A stretch of 64,000 nucleotides of DNA, taken from contig NC_048547.1 of NCBI RefSeq assembly GCF_902806685.2, positions 806,001 to 870,000 on the forward strand, given 5' to 3'. The DNA is from Maniola hyperantus. Lineage: Eukaryota; Arthropoda; Insecta; Lepidoptera; Nymphalidae. Under the pieces are notes generated by a model. That model searched no databases. It saw nothing but the letters and a program-made list of their open reading frames with translations, and had not been told where the DNA came from. The position numbers were made by a program, and so were the translations under genes. This document shows, in pieces, positions 30,022-39,078 of the stretch; the stretch's first letter is position 1, and each line of letters opens with the position of its first letter.

Positions 30022-30200
30022 CCCAGCTGCAGGAAATCTGCATGCCTGTGAGTTCTCTACAATGTTCTCAGACTTGTGTGAAGTCAGCCAATCCGCACTT
30101 GGCCATCGTGGTAGACTAGGCCAAAACCCTTCTCACTCTGAGAGGAGACCCGTGTTCTGAGCCGTGTAGTGAGCCGGCAATGGGTTGATCGTGATGATGA
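30022..30200 (+). mobile_element. SINE-A, 3' half
   Basis: CAGGAAATCTGCATGCCTG, GTGTGAAGTCAGCCAATCCG, CCAAAACCCTTCTCACTCTG and GTGAGCCGGCAATGGGTTGA, ending in GATGATGA. Confidence 0.75.
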
Positions 30201-30276
30201 AATGCCTTTTTGGTTTTTAATTCAGAGCTAAGTTAATTTGGAACGTTAAATTCTCGGTGCTAGCATCACAAACACG

Positions 30277-30421
30277 CAGTGGCGTGCAGGTCATAGAGGC
30301 ATAAATGCACTGCTTACCCCAGTTGTAATAGCTTAATGCTTGTTTTTCATTATAGCCTGCCAGTAAACAGGTTCCTACCAACTAATGCCTACCCTGGCCT
30401 CAAACCCTGTGCACGCCACTG
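30277..30421. mobile_element. hAT-type MITE with 8-bp duplication, copy 1
   Basis: Ends CAGTGGCGTGCAGG / (inverse) TGCACGCCACTG, flanked by CAAACACG on both sides (30269-30276, 30422-30429). An 8-bp duplication with CAGTGGCG-type ends indicates a hAT-related MITE. Confidence 0.92.
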
Positions 30422-30429
30422 CAAACACG

Positions 30430-31540
30430 AGTAACAATAATCCCGCACTGGCACATTCACACGTCGCAGCGCAGCACAGCGCAGCACGACAGCGCGGCGC
30501 GACATAAATCGCTGTAATCGCGCGATCTGACGGGGCCCGTTGAAATGAATATTCGTGATAAATCACTGTTTAGCGGCCACCGTGCGCGAGTGGACACCGA
30601 CAAGCATAGAGAGGCGTCATTTTGAAATGAAATGAAATGAAATCATTTAATTTTGCTAAATGTGAGTAGTAAATGATCGTACATATATAGATGGTCCCTT
30701 TCACATTTTGCCATTTATGTATGGCGTGCAAAATATGTGGTACTTACAATAAAAATAAATTTAAGAAAAGAACAAATAGAAATGACCACGACAGTAAAAC
30801 TTTAAAATCTTATAGTTGCATTATCAAAATGTCATAATTCAAAGTAATAATAATTTATGTCAAATCCCACAGTTATCATAATAAAATTTTTATTATTTTT
30901 AGATTATAATTATTATGATTACAAAAGTTTTTTGTAATCATAATAATTATAATCATTATTTATTATTGCAAATACACGTTTTATAGGTGGTCAGCAGCCA
31001 GCAATCAGGTCACAGTGCATTTAGCATTATAATGTCAATTGTAAATAAAAATGTCAATATTGCAAATTACTCTAATTGAATCTATTACTATTAATCCAAA
31101 TATTCGCTAATTGTGTAGTAGTACTTATTTATTAAGTGTAGTGGGTGTCAAGTTGGTTTTAACTGTACCAGAGTGAACTAAAGTGAGGAAACTTGATGTG
31201 AAATCAAAAACAGTCGCTTCATAGTCTACATAATATTATAGCCAACTACGTACGTTTGACGCCTGACAGCGTATGTGAAGTCTCGACGTTTCGTTACAAG
31301 TTTCGTAACTGTACGATGTGCTTTGATTGTAATTATGTATGACTTGGCATTCTTATTTGACAGTTCCATAGTACATTCTAACAGTACCTAAGAACCTATG
31401 TGACTGATAAAAGTGATAATAATATTATAGTCAGTTTAGTTAACAGTATTTTCGATTTTCATACCATAACGTTCCAAATACTCAAGTTACATAACAATTG
31501 TTGTGAAGTGTGTCAATCTTTTGTAATTGCTAGATTACAC
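30430..31540. other. Mostly unannotated; GC-rich patch and AT hairpin
   Basis: 30455-30540 is unusually GC- and CpG-rich (CGCAGCGCAGCACAGCGCAG). A perfect AT hairpin lies at 30902-30954. I see no gene, though the CpG patch could be an unmethylated promoter of something outside my view. Confidence 0.35.
30902..30954. repeat. Perfect AT-rich hairpin
   Basis: GATTATAATTATTATGATTA then CAAAA is mirrored after a 4-base gap by TTTGTAATCATAATAATTAT and AATC. The arms are about 24 bp. Confidence 0.85.
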
Positions 31541-31544
31541 AGGT

Positions 31545-31690
31545 GGGCCAAGATCGATATACGAGCATGGTACGCGACAATCAGGGGGGATGCCCCCGCG
31601 CTAATCCGGTGTGGGACAGCGTGGGAAACGTGCAGTTGTGCGGGGTATTCCCCCCGCCTCATACCCCGATTGCCATTTCGACCTTTCGAG
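31545..31690. mobile_element. MITE-G-like repeat (degraded)
   Basis: GACAATCAGGGGGGATGCCC and GGTATTCCCCCCGCCTCATA then ATTGCCATTTCGACCTTTCG resemble 63698-63828, where the inverted ends are clearer. Here the left end is eroded. The 163-codon frame over 31400-31891 runs through it. Confidence 0.4.
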
Positions 31691-31963
31691 TACTATACAT
31701 TGGCACCGCGCGATTCTCAAAATGGCGCGAACCTACATAGTTATACACAAACAAAGAAAAAAATGAAAATGAAACAAATGATAACACAGCTCCATGGCTC
31801 TCTATGTTCCTTCACGGAGGCTCTAACAACGATTTCCTCAGCGTTGCACGTCGGTTATTACGCGTCGTCCATTACTATTTTATTATGTTAATACGCGCTG
31901 TCAGTCCTGTCGTGCTAGATTGTTAGATTTATTGACGTTCCTAATTATACCTATGCTATGATA

Positions 31964-32045
31964 GCCGATAGTGATAGCCTAGTGGTTAAGACGTCCGCCT
32001 TCTACTCGGGAGGTCGGAGGTTTGAACCCGGGCACGCACCTCTTC
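31964..32045 (+). mobile_element. SINE-A, tRNA-like head only
   Basis: GATAGCCTAGTGGTTAAGAC is the A box and GGAGGTTTGAACCCGGGCAC the B box. The copy stops at ACCTCTTCGATTATGATGAT, so this is a head joined directly to the SINE 3' tail with the body missing. Confidence 0.75.
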
Positions 32046-32164
32046 GATTATGATGATGATGATTATTAAAAACCTAAATCCTGCGGATGAAGTCGAGAAG
32101 GAATGGGTTAGGTAGGTAGGTAGGATCTCGGAAAATTTCCCATGGAGTTTTCAAAAACCTAAGC

Positions 32165-32485
32165 CCACTACATCATCATGAACCCATAGCCTTACTACAG
32201 AGCACTGGTCTCCTCTCAGAGTGAGAAGGGTTTTGGCTATAGTCTACCACGCTGGACATGTGCGGATTCGTAGACTTCCCACACCTTTGAGAACATTATG
32301 GAGAACTCTCAGGCATGCTGGTTTCCTCACCATGTTTTCCTTCACCGTTAAAGCAAGTGATATTTGATTAATTAAAACGCACATAACTACGAAAATTAGA
32401 GGTAGGTACCTACGTGTCCAGTATCGAACCCCCGACCTGCGATTAGAAGGCGGACGTCCTAACCACTAGGCAATCACAGCTTGTC
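32165..32485 (-). mobile_element. SINE-A, full length
   Basis: Runs from CATCATCATGAACCCATAGC to CCACTAGGCAATCACAGC, with the B-box complement GTATCGAACCCCCGACCTGC. All internal blocks are present. Confidence 0.85.
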
Positions 32486-32567
32486 CCACTAAGGTAAGCG
32501 GTTTTTGTTCTATCAAAAATTTGAAAATAATCTAGCAACAAAATAGCTACAAATCGCTTCTATAAAT

Positions 32568-32976
32568 AACTAGCTGGTGCCCGTGACTTCGTCCGCGTGA
32601 AATTAGTTTTTAAAAAATCCCGTGGGAACTCTTTGATTTTCTGGGATAAAAAGTAGCCTATGTCACTCTCCAGGTCAAAGTCAAAGTCAAAGTCAAATTA
32701 TTTATTTAAAATAGGCAATAAATTACTCTTATTGATGGTCTGGTATGGTGTTAGATTTGTAAGATATAGTGGTGATAATTATAACGCAAACTTAAAACTA
32801 AAGCTACGAGGGTTCCAAACGCGCCCAGGTCTGAGAAGAGGTCTTTATCTATACCTCTGCAAAAAATCGCCGTTGCACCGTTGCGACGTGATTGAAGGAC
32901 AAACCAACAAACCAACAAACCAATAAACCAACAAAAAACAAACACACTTTCACATTTGTAATAAGGGTACTGACTA
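32568..32976 (-). mobile_element. Helitron-like H2 split by tail-T
   Basis: ACTAGCTGGTGCCCGTGACT to CCTATGTCACTCTCCAGGTC, then an insert, then AGGTCTTTATCTATACC to ACACACTTTCACATTTG. The split falls inside AGGTC, which appears on both sides as a probable short duplication. Confidence 0.8.
32684..32838 (-). mobile_element. tail-T repeat nested in H2
   Basis: (GTCAAA)n, then TTATTTATTTAAAATAGGC, AAACTAAAGCTACGAGGGTT and CGCGCCCAGGTCTGAGAAG. It is flanked by AGGTC, which suggests retroposition into H2. Confidence 0.7.
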
Positions 32977-33049
32977 CTGATGTCTACAAAACTAATAGGT
33001 AACTATTATTTTAGTTAAACGTGTTAACAAACCATGGTGTATTAAAATT

Positions 33050-33185
33050 TAATTGCCGTATGTTGTTACAATGGATGTTCGTAATGAATCACAGTTATTG
33101 ATGGCAACGGTACGGAGGTATCGATAATTTTGTGGAATATCTTCCAATCAATCACACTAATGAACGCAACGACTGATACAGCCAC
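33050..33185 (+). repeat. Diverged copy of 33905-34025
   Basis: AATCACAGTTATTGATGG, CAATCACACTAATGAACGC and CCACACACGGCGGG line up in order with AATCACAATTATTAATGG, CAATCACCGTGATGAATG and CCGCACACGGCGCG at the second site. Old direct duplication. Confidence 0.6.
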
Positions 33186-33224
33186 ACACGGCGGGATAGA
33201 TTTGTTTGATATGTAGGTATATAA

Positions 33225-33443
33225 TCAGTATACCCTTATTATAAATGCGAAAGTGTGTTTGTCTGTTGGTTTGTTGGTTTGTCCTTCACGTCGCAACGGA
33301 GCAACGGATTGACGTCAGTTTTTGTATAGTCAAAGACCTGGAGAGTGACATAGGCTACTTTTTATCCCGGAAAATCAACGAGTTCCCACGGGATTTTTAA
33401 AAACCTAAATCCACGCGAACGATGTCGCGGGCATCAGCTAGTA
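33225..33443 (+). mobile_element. Helitron-like element H2, full copy
   Basis: ACCCTTATTATAAATGCGAA, CGTCGCAACGGAGCAACGGA, CTACTTTTTATCCCGGAAAA and GATGTCGCGGGCATCAGCTAGT, with the terminal hairpin intact. Confidence 0.8.
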
Positions 33444-33444
33444 A

Positions 33445-33900
33445 TAAATATAATATGCTGGGTGTAACCAGAACGCTAACAAAAACTTAGCGTTATTGTT
33501 ATACTACCTAAACACAATCCAATACCAGTATTAGTATTTTTCAAACCCGCAATGTATACCGTGTAAAACTCGGGTTAACGCCCCACCTACGACATGGCAA
33601 TGACTCTGAGTGACCTACTTACGCAACGTTCGTTGAACTCTAGCGTCAGGGCGTTTGTGCACTCATCCTAATAGCCGGTTAGTTTGTTATCCTTAGGCAG
33701 TTGCATAAAACGCATAAAAGTCGGCCCACGCCCGTTCGGTACCCTCATTCCGCACATTGTCTTGATTACGTGACTTTTGTGTCTACCAATCACAACAAAG
33801 CATTCTCACCTGTCCCCCGCCAACATTTTACGATTTTGTTTTAATGTAAAACCCTGTATATGCCTACTCTTGAGGTTGAAATTTCTGTGTTTAAACACAA
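33445..33900. other. Stretch without recognised feature
   Basis: No long frame, no repeat family seen. Confidence 0.4.
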
Positions 33901-33904
33901 ATGT

Positions 33905-34025
33905 TGGTATTAAATCACAATTATTAATGGAAATGGAAACGGGATGATTCAATAATTCAGTGAACTATCAGCCATATCAATCACCGTGATGAATGTAATG
34001 AGTGATTTGGCCGCACACGGCGCGC
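33905..34025 (+). repeat. Diverged copy of 33050-33185
   Basis: Second member of an old direct duplication, 870 bp apart. It lies just upstream of the LTR-like element, so duplication of the region before that insertion is one explanation. Confidence 0.6.
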
Positions 34026-34161
34026 CGAGCGATTCATCCGACGGCCGGAGGATCCATTCATTCGTTCAGTTTATAGCGATCGCGATGACACGGACGAATA
34101 CTACCCACGAGGTTCCCGTACTTGATGCATGTACATTCCCAAACGAATTTATGGAATCACT

Positions 34162-34447
34162 TGTTAGCGCACTTATAATAATTAATTATCTCTGACAGAA
34201 GTCACGTGATGTGTTGCATCGCCATCTTGAATAGATTGGTATAAAAGCGAGTATTTGATGATTCTTAAGGCAGTCTGTGTTCACCCACAGACTCATTCGA
34301 CTATTAAATGCTTTTGTGTTTAGGTCGCATTTCTGATTGAGTGGTTTCAATAGCAATTGTGCCCTAATCAAGTTAATATTGCAGTAAGGTTATTATGAAA
34401 GGCAAAACTCTCGATAAGCCGCTGTGTGTTGTGGTTAATAAATAACT
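34162..34447 (+). mobile_element. Probable solo LTR (BEL/Pao-like) with TCACT duplication
   Basis: The 286-bp block begins TGTTAGCG and ends AATAACT, near-inverse ends as in LTRs (the last base would be A in a perfect TGTTA...TAACA pair). TCACT flanks both sides (34157-34161, 34448-34452), a 5-bp duplication typical of LTR retroelements. Inside, TATAAAAG (34240-34247) is followed 31 bp on by an initiator-like CAGTCTG (34271), the layout of a promoter. No internal gag or pol lies next to it. An inverted, older relative is at 4045-4245. The BEL/Pao label is tentative. Confidence 0.65.
34240..34277 (+). promoter_or_regulatory. TATA box and initiator in the solo LTR
   Basis: TATAAAAG at 34240 and CAGTCTG at 34271, spaced as expected for TATA to transcription start in insects. 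It lies where an LTR U3/R boundary would be. Confidence 0.5.
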
Positions 34448-34485
34448 TCACTTCTGGTATGTTTTGTACACTACTTACTGCTATG

Positions 34486-34617
34486 GTTTCAAAGGTGACT
34501 AACTGACTCATTGACTGTCTGACTGATCTATCAAGCTCAAACTACTGGACATATCGGGCTGAAATTTGGTATGCAGATAGCTATTATGACGTAGGCATCC
34601 GCTAAGAAAGGATTTTT
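34486..34617 (+). mobile_element. Helitron-like H1, both ends truncated
   Basis: AGGTGACTAACTGACTC, CTCAAACTACTGGACATATC and GCATCCGCTAAGAAAGGATT. It is cut at GGATTTTTAC, where a TCCGCC/GGTTCCG-rich stretch (34621-34727) begins. Confidence 0.7.
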
Positions 34618-34727
34618 ACTTTTTTCTGCGTCCGCCTCCGCCTCCGATTTTGGTTCCGGTTCCGATATACCAAATTAAATACTCCGGTTTCGGTTCCGAT
34701 ATAACCACTTCCGTAACATCCCTGGTA

Positions 34728-36020
34728 CCACTCCGGTCTCATACCACTTGATTTACGTATACAAGAGGCGGCTCAGCTTTACGAGGCCAAAAGGGGCCGA
34801 CCACAGCCCATACTGCATGGCAGGGAGGTCGAAGAGAGAGTATGTTTCCTGAACGCCCCGCATCCCGCAGAGGAGGCTGTCGTGGCGTTCCGGTGCTTAG
34901 AGGACAAGGAGGAGGCCACCATCGCAGACAATGACATGACCGGTCTGAGGATATTCACAGACGGCAGTAAAATGGACGCCGGAGTGGGTGCAGCTCTCTC
35001 GTGCTGGAGGGATGGAGAGGAAACTCTGAGTAGGAAGTTTCGTCTCGAGCCTTACTGCACAGTGTTCCAGGCAGAGCTGTACGCAATCCTTAAAGCAACA
35101 GAACTGGCTTTAAAAGCCAAGGACTGCTCGGTGAATATCCTCAGTGACTCCAGGTCCTCCTTAGAAATACTGAGCTCTGGAACTTTCCACCCCTTGGCTT
35201 TTGACATTAGGAGAAATTTGGCTCTTCTGAGGGCAAAAAATAAGAGGGTCAGCCTCTTCTGGGTGCGAGCTCATGTAGGGGTGGCCGGGAATGAAAGGGC
35301 TGACTTCTTGGCCAGGGAGGCTGTCACAAAGCTCAAGACCAGGCCGGCTTATGACAGTTGTCCAATTTCATATATAAAGAGATGCATAAGGGAGGACACT
35401 GTCATGAAATGGTCAGAGCGTTACAGGGAGGGTGTGACAGCGTCCGTGACTAAGACCTTCCTGCCTTCAGTGGAAAAGGCACACAAAACTCTGAAGAAAA
35501 TTAAGCTCACACCCCTTTTGGTCCAAATCTTCAGCGGACATGGCGGGTTTTCGGAGTACCTACACAGATTTAAGTGTAAAGACCGTCCTGGCTGTGTCTG
35601 TGACGAAACGGTCGATGAGTCAATATTGCATTTGCTCATCGATTGTCCACAGCACAGCCGAATTCGAGAGGACCTCCACCAACAAATCAGGGTGGAACTG
35701 TGTAGGGACTCCGTCCCCGCCATTCTAGAGTGCGACGCAAGTCGAAGCTTATTCCTGCTATTTTGCTCTAAAATAGCAGGAATAGCTATAAAGAGGAACA
35801 GAACAGGGTGACAAGGACCCAATGTTGTACAGTATTATAGAATACCACGATTAACATGGGTCCAAAATAACCTGTTCTGTTCCCTTCAAACAGTCGCGAA
35901 ATTCGCACAAAATTTGACAAAACTAAATATTGAAAAAGGTCTCTGACATTATGTCAGGGGAGAAGCCGCCGCTAAATAGAATCTGAAAAGATCTATTTAT
36001 AAATTTAAAAAAAAAAAAAA
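34728..36020 (+). mobile_element. 5'-truncated R1-like LINE with 13-bp target duplication
   Basis: A 1.29-kb insertion with a poly(A) tail (36007-36020). AACATCCCTGGTA stands before it (34715-34727) and after it (36020-36032, the first A shared with the tail). It contains the end of ORF2 with RNase H plus a 3' untranslated region of about 200 bp. The duplication is perfect and the ORF unbroken, so the insertion is recent. Confidence 0.93.
34729..35811 (+). CDS. Retrotransposon polyprotein C-terminus: RNase H and zinc-knuckle tail (5' partial)
   Basis: The frame is open from the truncation point, with SGLIPLDLRIQEAAQLYE then AKRGR, the linker that precedes RNase H in R1-type polyproteins. Counting from the codon at 34882, RNase H residues are Asp27 (IFTDGSKMD), Glu65 (FQAELYAI), Asp89 (ILSDSRSS), His131 and Asp141 (WVRAHVGVAGNERADFLA). 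All are present, so the fold should be able to cut RNA in RNA:DNA hybrids. The C-terminal CVCDETVDESILHLLIDC is the Cys/His motif of the R1/I group. Reverse transcriptase and endonuclease are missing, so it cannot move alone. There is no native start codon. Confidence 0.9.
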   Translation, partial: HSGLIPLDLRIQEAAQLYEAKRGRPQPILHGREVEERVCFLNAPHPAEEAVVAFRCLEDKEEATIADNDMTGLRIFTDGSKMDAGVGAALSCWRDGEETLSRKFRLEPYCTVFQAELYAILKATELALKAKDCSVNILSDSRSSLEILSSGTFHPLAFDIRRNLALLRAKNKRVSLFWVRAHVGVAGNERADFLAREAVTKLKTRPAYDSCPISYIKRCIREDTVMKWSERYREGVTASVTKTFLPSVEKAHKTLKKIKLTPLLVQIFSGHGGFSEYLHRFKCKDRPGCVCDETVDESILHLLIDCPQHSRIREDLHQQIRVELCRDSVPAILECDASRSLFLLFCSKIAGIAIKRNRTG

Positions 36021-36026
36021 ACATCC

Positions 36027-36118
36027 CTGGTAGGTACTTACCTATGATGTCGCAGAATTTCACAATGCGACGTCGCATCGCAAGTATCTATTGTGAAAGG
36101 TTCATAAGTGATGTAGGT
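36027..36118 (+). repeat. 92-bp repeat unit, left copy
   Basis: CTGGTAGGTAC, then CTATGATGTCGCAGAATTTC, AATGCGACGTCGCATCGC, ATTGTGAAAGG and GTGATGTAGGT. The right copy is at 42380-42467. They were probably adjacent before the 6.1-kb composite was inserted between them. TTTCACAAT and ATTGTGAAA form an internal inverted pair. Confidence 0.9.
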
Positions 36119-36432
36119 CAGTACCCGTAGTACAAGATTTTTACACCAAACCAAACCAAAATCGAGAGTCGAAATACTTCCGCGTTACAGTAAACTGGAT
36201 CTTAAATGCCCCTTCTTCTTCTTCTCCGCGTCCGCGCACCCGAGCGGACGTGTCGAGACGATATCGCGTCTCTGTGCCGGTTTACGTTCCCCCCGCTCCC
36301 CGCGCCCCGCCCGTTGTTCGTTGTACTCGCTCGGTCCGATCGCCGCGGCTTGAGGAAGCGCCCGGGCGCTTTGCGTGTGAGCAAATCTACCTGCCTGCAA
36401 CGTGACGCGCGGAATTTCTGCACGTTTTTAAT

Positions 36433-36459
36433 TATAAAAACCCTGCAGAATCCAATAAA
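36433..36459 (+). promoter_or_regulatory. TATAAAAA and AATAAA motifs in the LINE 5' region
   Basis: TATAAAAA (36433-36440) and AATAAA (36454-36459) sit in an AT-rich island inside the otherwise GC-rich 5' region. They may mark an internal promoter or a captured 3' end. Motif evidence only. Confidence 0.3.
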
Positions 36460-36681
36460 GCTGCCATTACCCTATCATTACCTGTGGGTGCGGTTTCTTT
36501 CCTTTGCTGCTCTCGCTCGCGGGCGCCTCGTGCTGGGCCTCCCACCTGGGTTTCACCTGGCTAGGGTTGCACGCGCCGAGAGAGTGGCATAAGTACCGCA
36601 CCTACACCTAGGGTAGCAATTTTTACTAGACGTCCACTACAATACATGTGACCAACGATCAAACCTGCTGTGCGATACAGT

Positions 36682-39078
36682 ATGTCTGAGCGTGGGAATT
36701 CCCCACCGCTAGACCAACGGACCAAGAGGAGGATAGCCCGGACTGGTATCCCTCGGTCGATCGTTCAACGTAACATCGCTGACCGGCCGGCCGCCGCGCT
36801 GCTACCGGTAGATTCTCCTCTCTGTAGCACAGTACAAGCTGAAGAACCTAAAGAGGTCAGCACGGAAGTCGTAGTTGCCTTCGCAGCCAATGTAACTGAG
36901 CCTACATTAGGCGCAGAAGTTGTTAAGCGCTCCAAATCTGCGATCTCTGCCCAGGATGATAAACACCCATCTTCACAGCTGCCAAAAACGTACGCTGCAG
37001 CACCGAAGAGAGTAATCCAACGTATTACTCCTTCGGCATCGTCATCACCTGAACGTTCTAACGAAGAACGCGATGTTATAGTTATACCTACATCTGGCGC
37101 TGAGTTGGTAAAGCGTCCCCGGCCAGATAACTCGTCCTCCAGCGCATCCGACGAGCAGGAGGACAAACGAGTTAAGCTGAGTCACGCATTCACTTACCTA
37201 TCGCCTCCGCAACCACCCGAGGACGACGCATCTACTGAGCCATCAAGCCCAGTGAGACGCCACTCACCGCCCCGCCCGGCAAGTACCCCACCGTCGGAGA
37301 CAGGGATTCGCACGGGGCACGAGTTGGACGCCTATGCCTCCACACATCGCACTGCATACCCAGAAATAACTCGCGCACATTCCGCGGAAATAATAGCGCA
37401 CATGTCCCGTTCGCACTCCGCTCAGTCGATGGCCCATCTAGAATCAGTAAGCTGGCCGAAGGATTCGACTAGCTACATGGGTCTCGCAACACCAACGAGT
37501 AACACCCACATGGATGTGTCTGAGCCGGCATCTCCACAGCCCAGTACTTCGTATGCCACAGCCGCCGCGGCACCACGTGCACCGCGCCGCTCGCCACCAC
37601 CGGCTGCACCGCGCCGTACACCACCACCCGCTGACCCAGCCGGCGCCACCGACCCACCGCAACCCACGCCGCGGTCCGCCTACCCGCCCTTGGTTGTGGA
37701 ATGCTTTCCGAACTGGACAAAGCACTTCAAGGCCCTAGGCGAGATGCTAGGATATGCACCTAACGCAAAACCGCTAGGACGTGGTGTGCGGTTTTTACCG
37801 AAATCCGCCGAAGAATTCCGGGCTGTACAGCGCTACCTAACCCAGGCCACTACCCAAGATAGTACCATTTCTTGGTACTGTTACAGCCCGGCCACAGAAA
37901 TACCATCAAAGGTGGCGATTCGAGGACTTCCATTGGAGACACCCACCGATGAGGTTGTCACTGCACTTCGCGCACTGGGCTTCCCGGCTGAAGCCGCGCG
38001 AGCCATTCCACCTCCGCGTGGCAAACATGGCTGCACGTATTACGTGCGGCTGGCACATATGACTGAAGAAGAGCTCCGAGATCTTTACTCCATCACCGAG
38101 CTCCTATATATGCCTCAAGTGACAGTAGAAGCCTGGCGAGGAGGGAGCAAGCCTCCGCAGTGCCACCGCTGTCAAGTCTTTGGCCATAACTCAGCCAACT
38201 GCTTCAGACCCTTCCGCTGCGTTCGATGCGCGGGTGAACACCCTGTCCGGGACTGCCAAAGGTCTAGGGAGGAAGCACCCACCTGTGCAAACTGTGACCA
38301 AAATCATGCTGCGAATGACCGCCGGTGCGCGTTCTTTAAGAGAGAGGCAAGAAGGAGAGGCATCGCCATTCCCCCAGGCCCGCCGCGCGCTCCAACTAGG
38401 CGTCAGCAACAACAGCAGAGGACCGCAACTGCCCCAGCACCTACCGCCGCGCCTCCTGCCGCGCCGCCAACTACCGCACCACCAGTCAACGCCACATCAT
38501 CAGCTATCCACGCTGCGCCAACTCTAGCGGCAACCGCAAACCCACCAACTGAACGGGGTCAACCCTTGCGTGGTAAAAACAGGCGAAGGAATCGTGCGCC
38601 TCGCCCACGTCGCGCCTCACCAGCGGCAGCTTCAACGCCTCAACCGAGGCAAACAAGGCAAGACGACACTACTGCACGTCAGCCTACTCAAGAAGCTTCC
38701 CAAATACCTACCCGGGCTCCCGCTACAACGCAAGAACCCGCCACAGCATCAACTCCAATTGATACCCGGGCCGAGACGCCTGCGGAAGTGTCGGAGCAAA
38801 TACGTGCTCAACACACTGCTCCGAGATCTACACAGCTGCCCACTCAACCAACCACCGCTTCACGCCCCGCTCAACAGCCCGCTCATGCTCCATCTGACAC
38901 TCATTCCGCTACTCAACGAACCCAGGGGGAAGTGAAGACCAACCCGGACATCATGGCCATCGTCCGGGTTGTAGTGGAGGCACTCATGACCGGGTGGACG
39001 GCCTACCTACAGGGACAGGGCGCAATACCGGCAATCACGGCAGGAATGGCAGTACTTGCGCGTCTCCATACTTGCTAA
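36682..39078 (+). CDS. Jockey-type ORF1: Gag-like RNA-binding protein with CCHC knuckles
   Basis: This is the nucleic-acid-binding protein that would package the element's RNA and act as a chaperone during target-primed reverse transcription. I start at the ATG at 36682; the frame is open four codons further upstream from GTG. From that ATG the first 350 residues are Pro/Ser/Thr/Ala-rich and disordered. A folded segment (about 340-480) with IPSKVAIRGLPLETPTDEV resembles the domain that precedes the knuckles in Jockey/TART-type Gag. Three zinc knuckles follow at about 494-540: CHRCQVFGHNSANC, CVRCAGEHPVRDC and CANCDQNHAANDRRC. The tail is again low-complexity (Pro/Thr/Gln/Arg). Length is about 798 residues. 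No internal stop. Confidence 0.9.
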   Translation: MSERGNSPPLDQRTKRRIARTGIPRSIVQRNIADRPAAALLPVDSPLCSTVQAEEPKEVSTEVVVAFAANVTEPTLGAEVVKRSKSAISAQDDKHPSSQLPKTYAAAPKRVIQRITPSASSSPERSNEERDVIVIPTSGAELVKRPRPDNSSSSASDEQEDKRVKLSHAFTYLSPPQPPEDDASTEPSSPVRRHSPPRPASTPPSETGIRTGHELDAYASTHRTAYPEITRAHSAEIIAHMSRSHSAQSMAHLESVSWPKDSTSYMGLATPTSNTHMDVSEPASPQPSTSYATAAAAPRAPRRSPPPAAPRRTPPPADPAGATDPPQPTPRSAYPPLVVECFPNWTKHFKALGEMLGYAPNAKPLGRGVRFLPKSAEEFRAVQRYLTQATTQDSTISWYCYSPATEIPSKVAIRGLPLETPTDEVVTALRALGFPAEAARAIPPPRGKHGCTYYVRLAHMTEEELRDLYSITELLYMPQVTVEAWRGGSKPPQCHRCQVFGHNSANCFRPFRCVRCAGEHPVRDCQRSREEAPTCANCDQNHAANDRRCAFFKREARRRGIAIPPGPPRAPTRRQQQQQRTATAPAPTAAPPAAPPTTAPPVNATSSAIHAAPTLAATANPPTERGQPLRGKNRRRNRAPRPRRASPAAASTPQPRQTRQDDTTARQPTQEASQIPTRAPATTQEPATASTPIDTRAETPAEVSEQIRAQHTAPRSTQLPTQPTTASRPAQQPAHAPSDTHSATQRTQGEVKTNPDIMAIVRVVVEALMTGWTAYLQGQGAIPAITAGMAVLARLHTC

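Noticed and set aside
30455..30540. CpG-rich promoter of a host gene
   Set aside because: Only base composition supports it; no initiator, exon or conserved frame follows.
31400..31891. 163-codon plus-strand frame
   Set aside because: It crosses a MITE-G-like repeat. Composition changes sharply midway, so a single gene is unlikely.
37444..37738. Several frames overlapping ORF1 on either strand
   Set aside because: Shadow frames caused by GC-rich, Pro/Ala-rich codons of the LINE ORF1.
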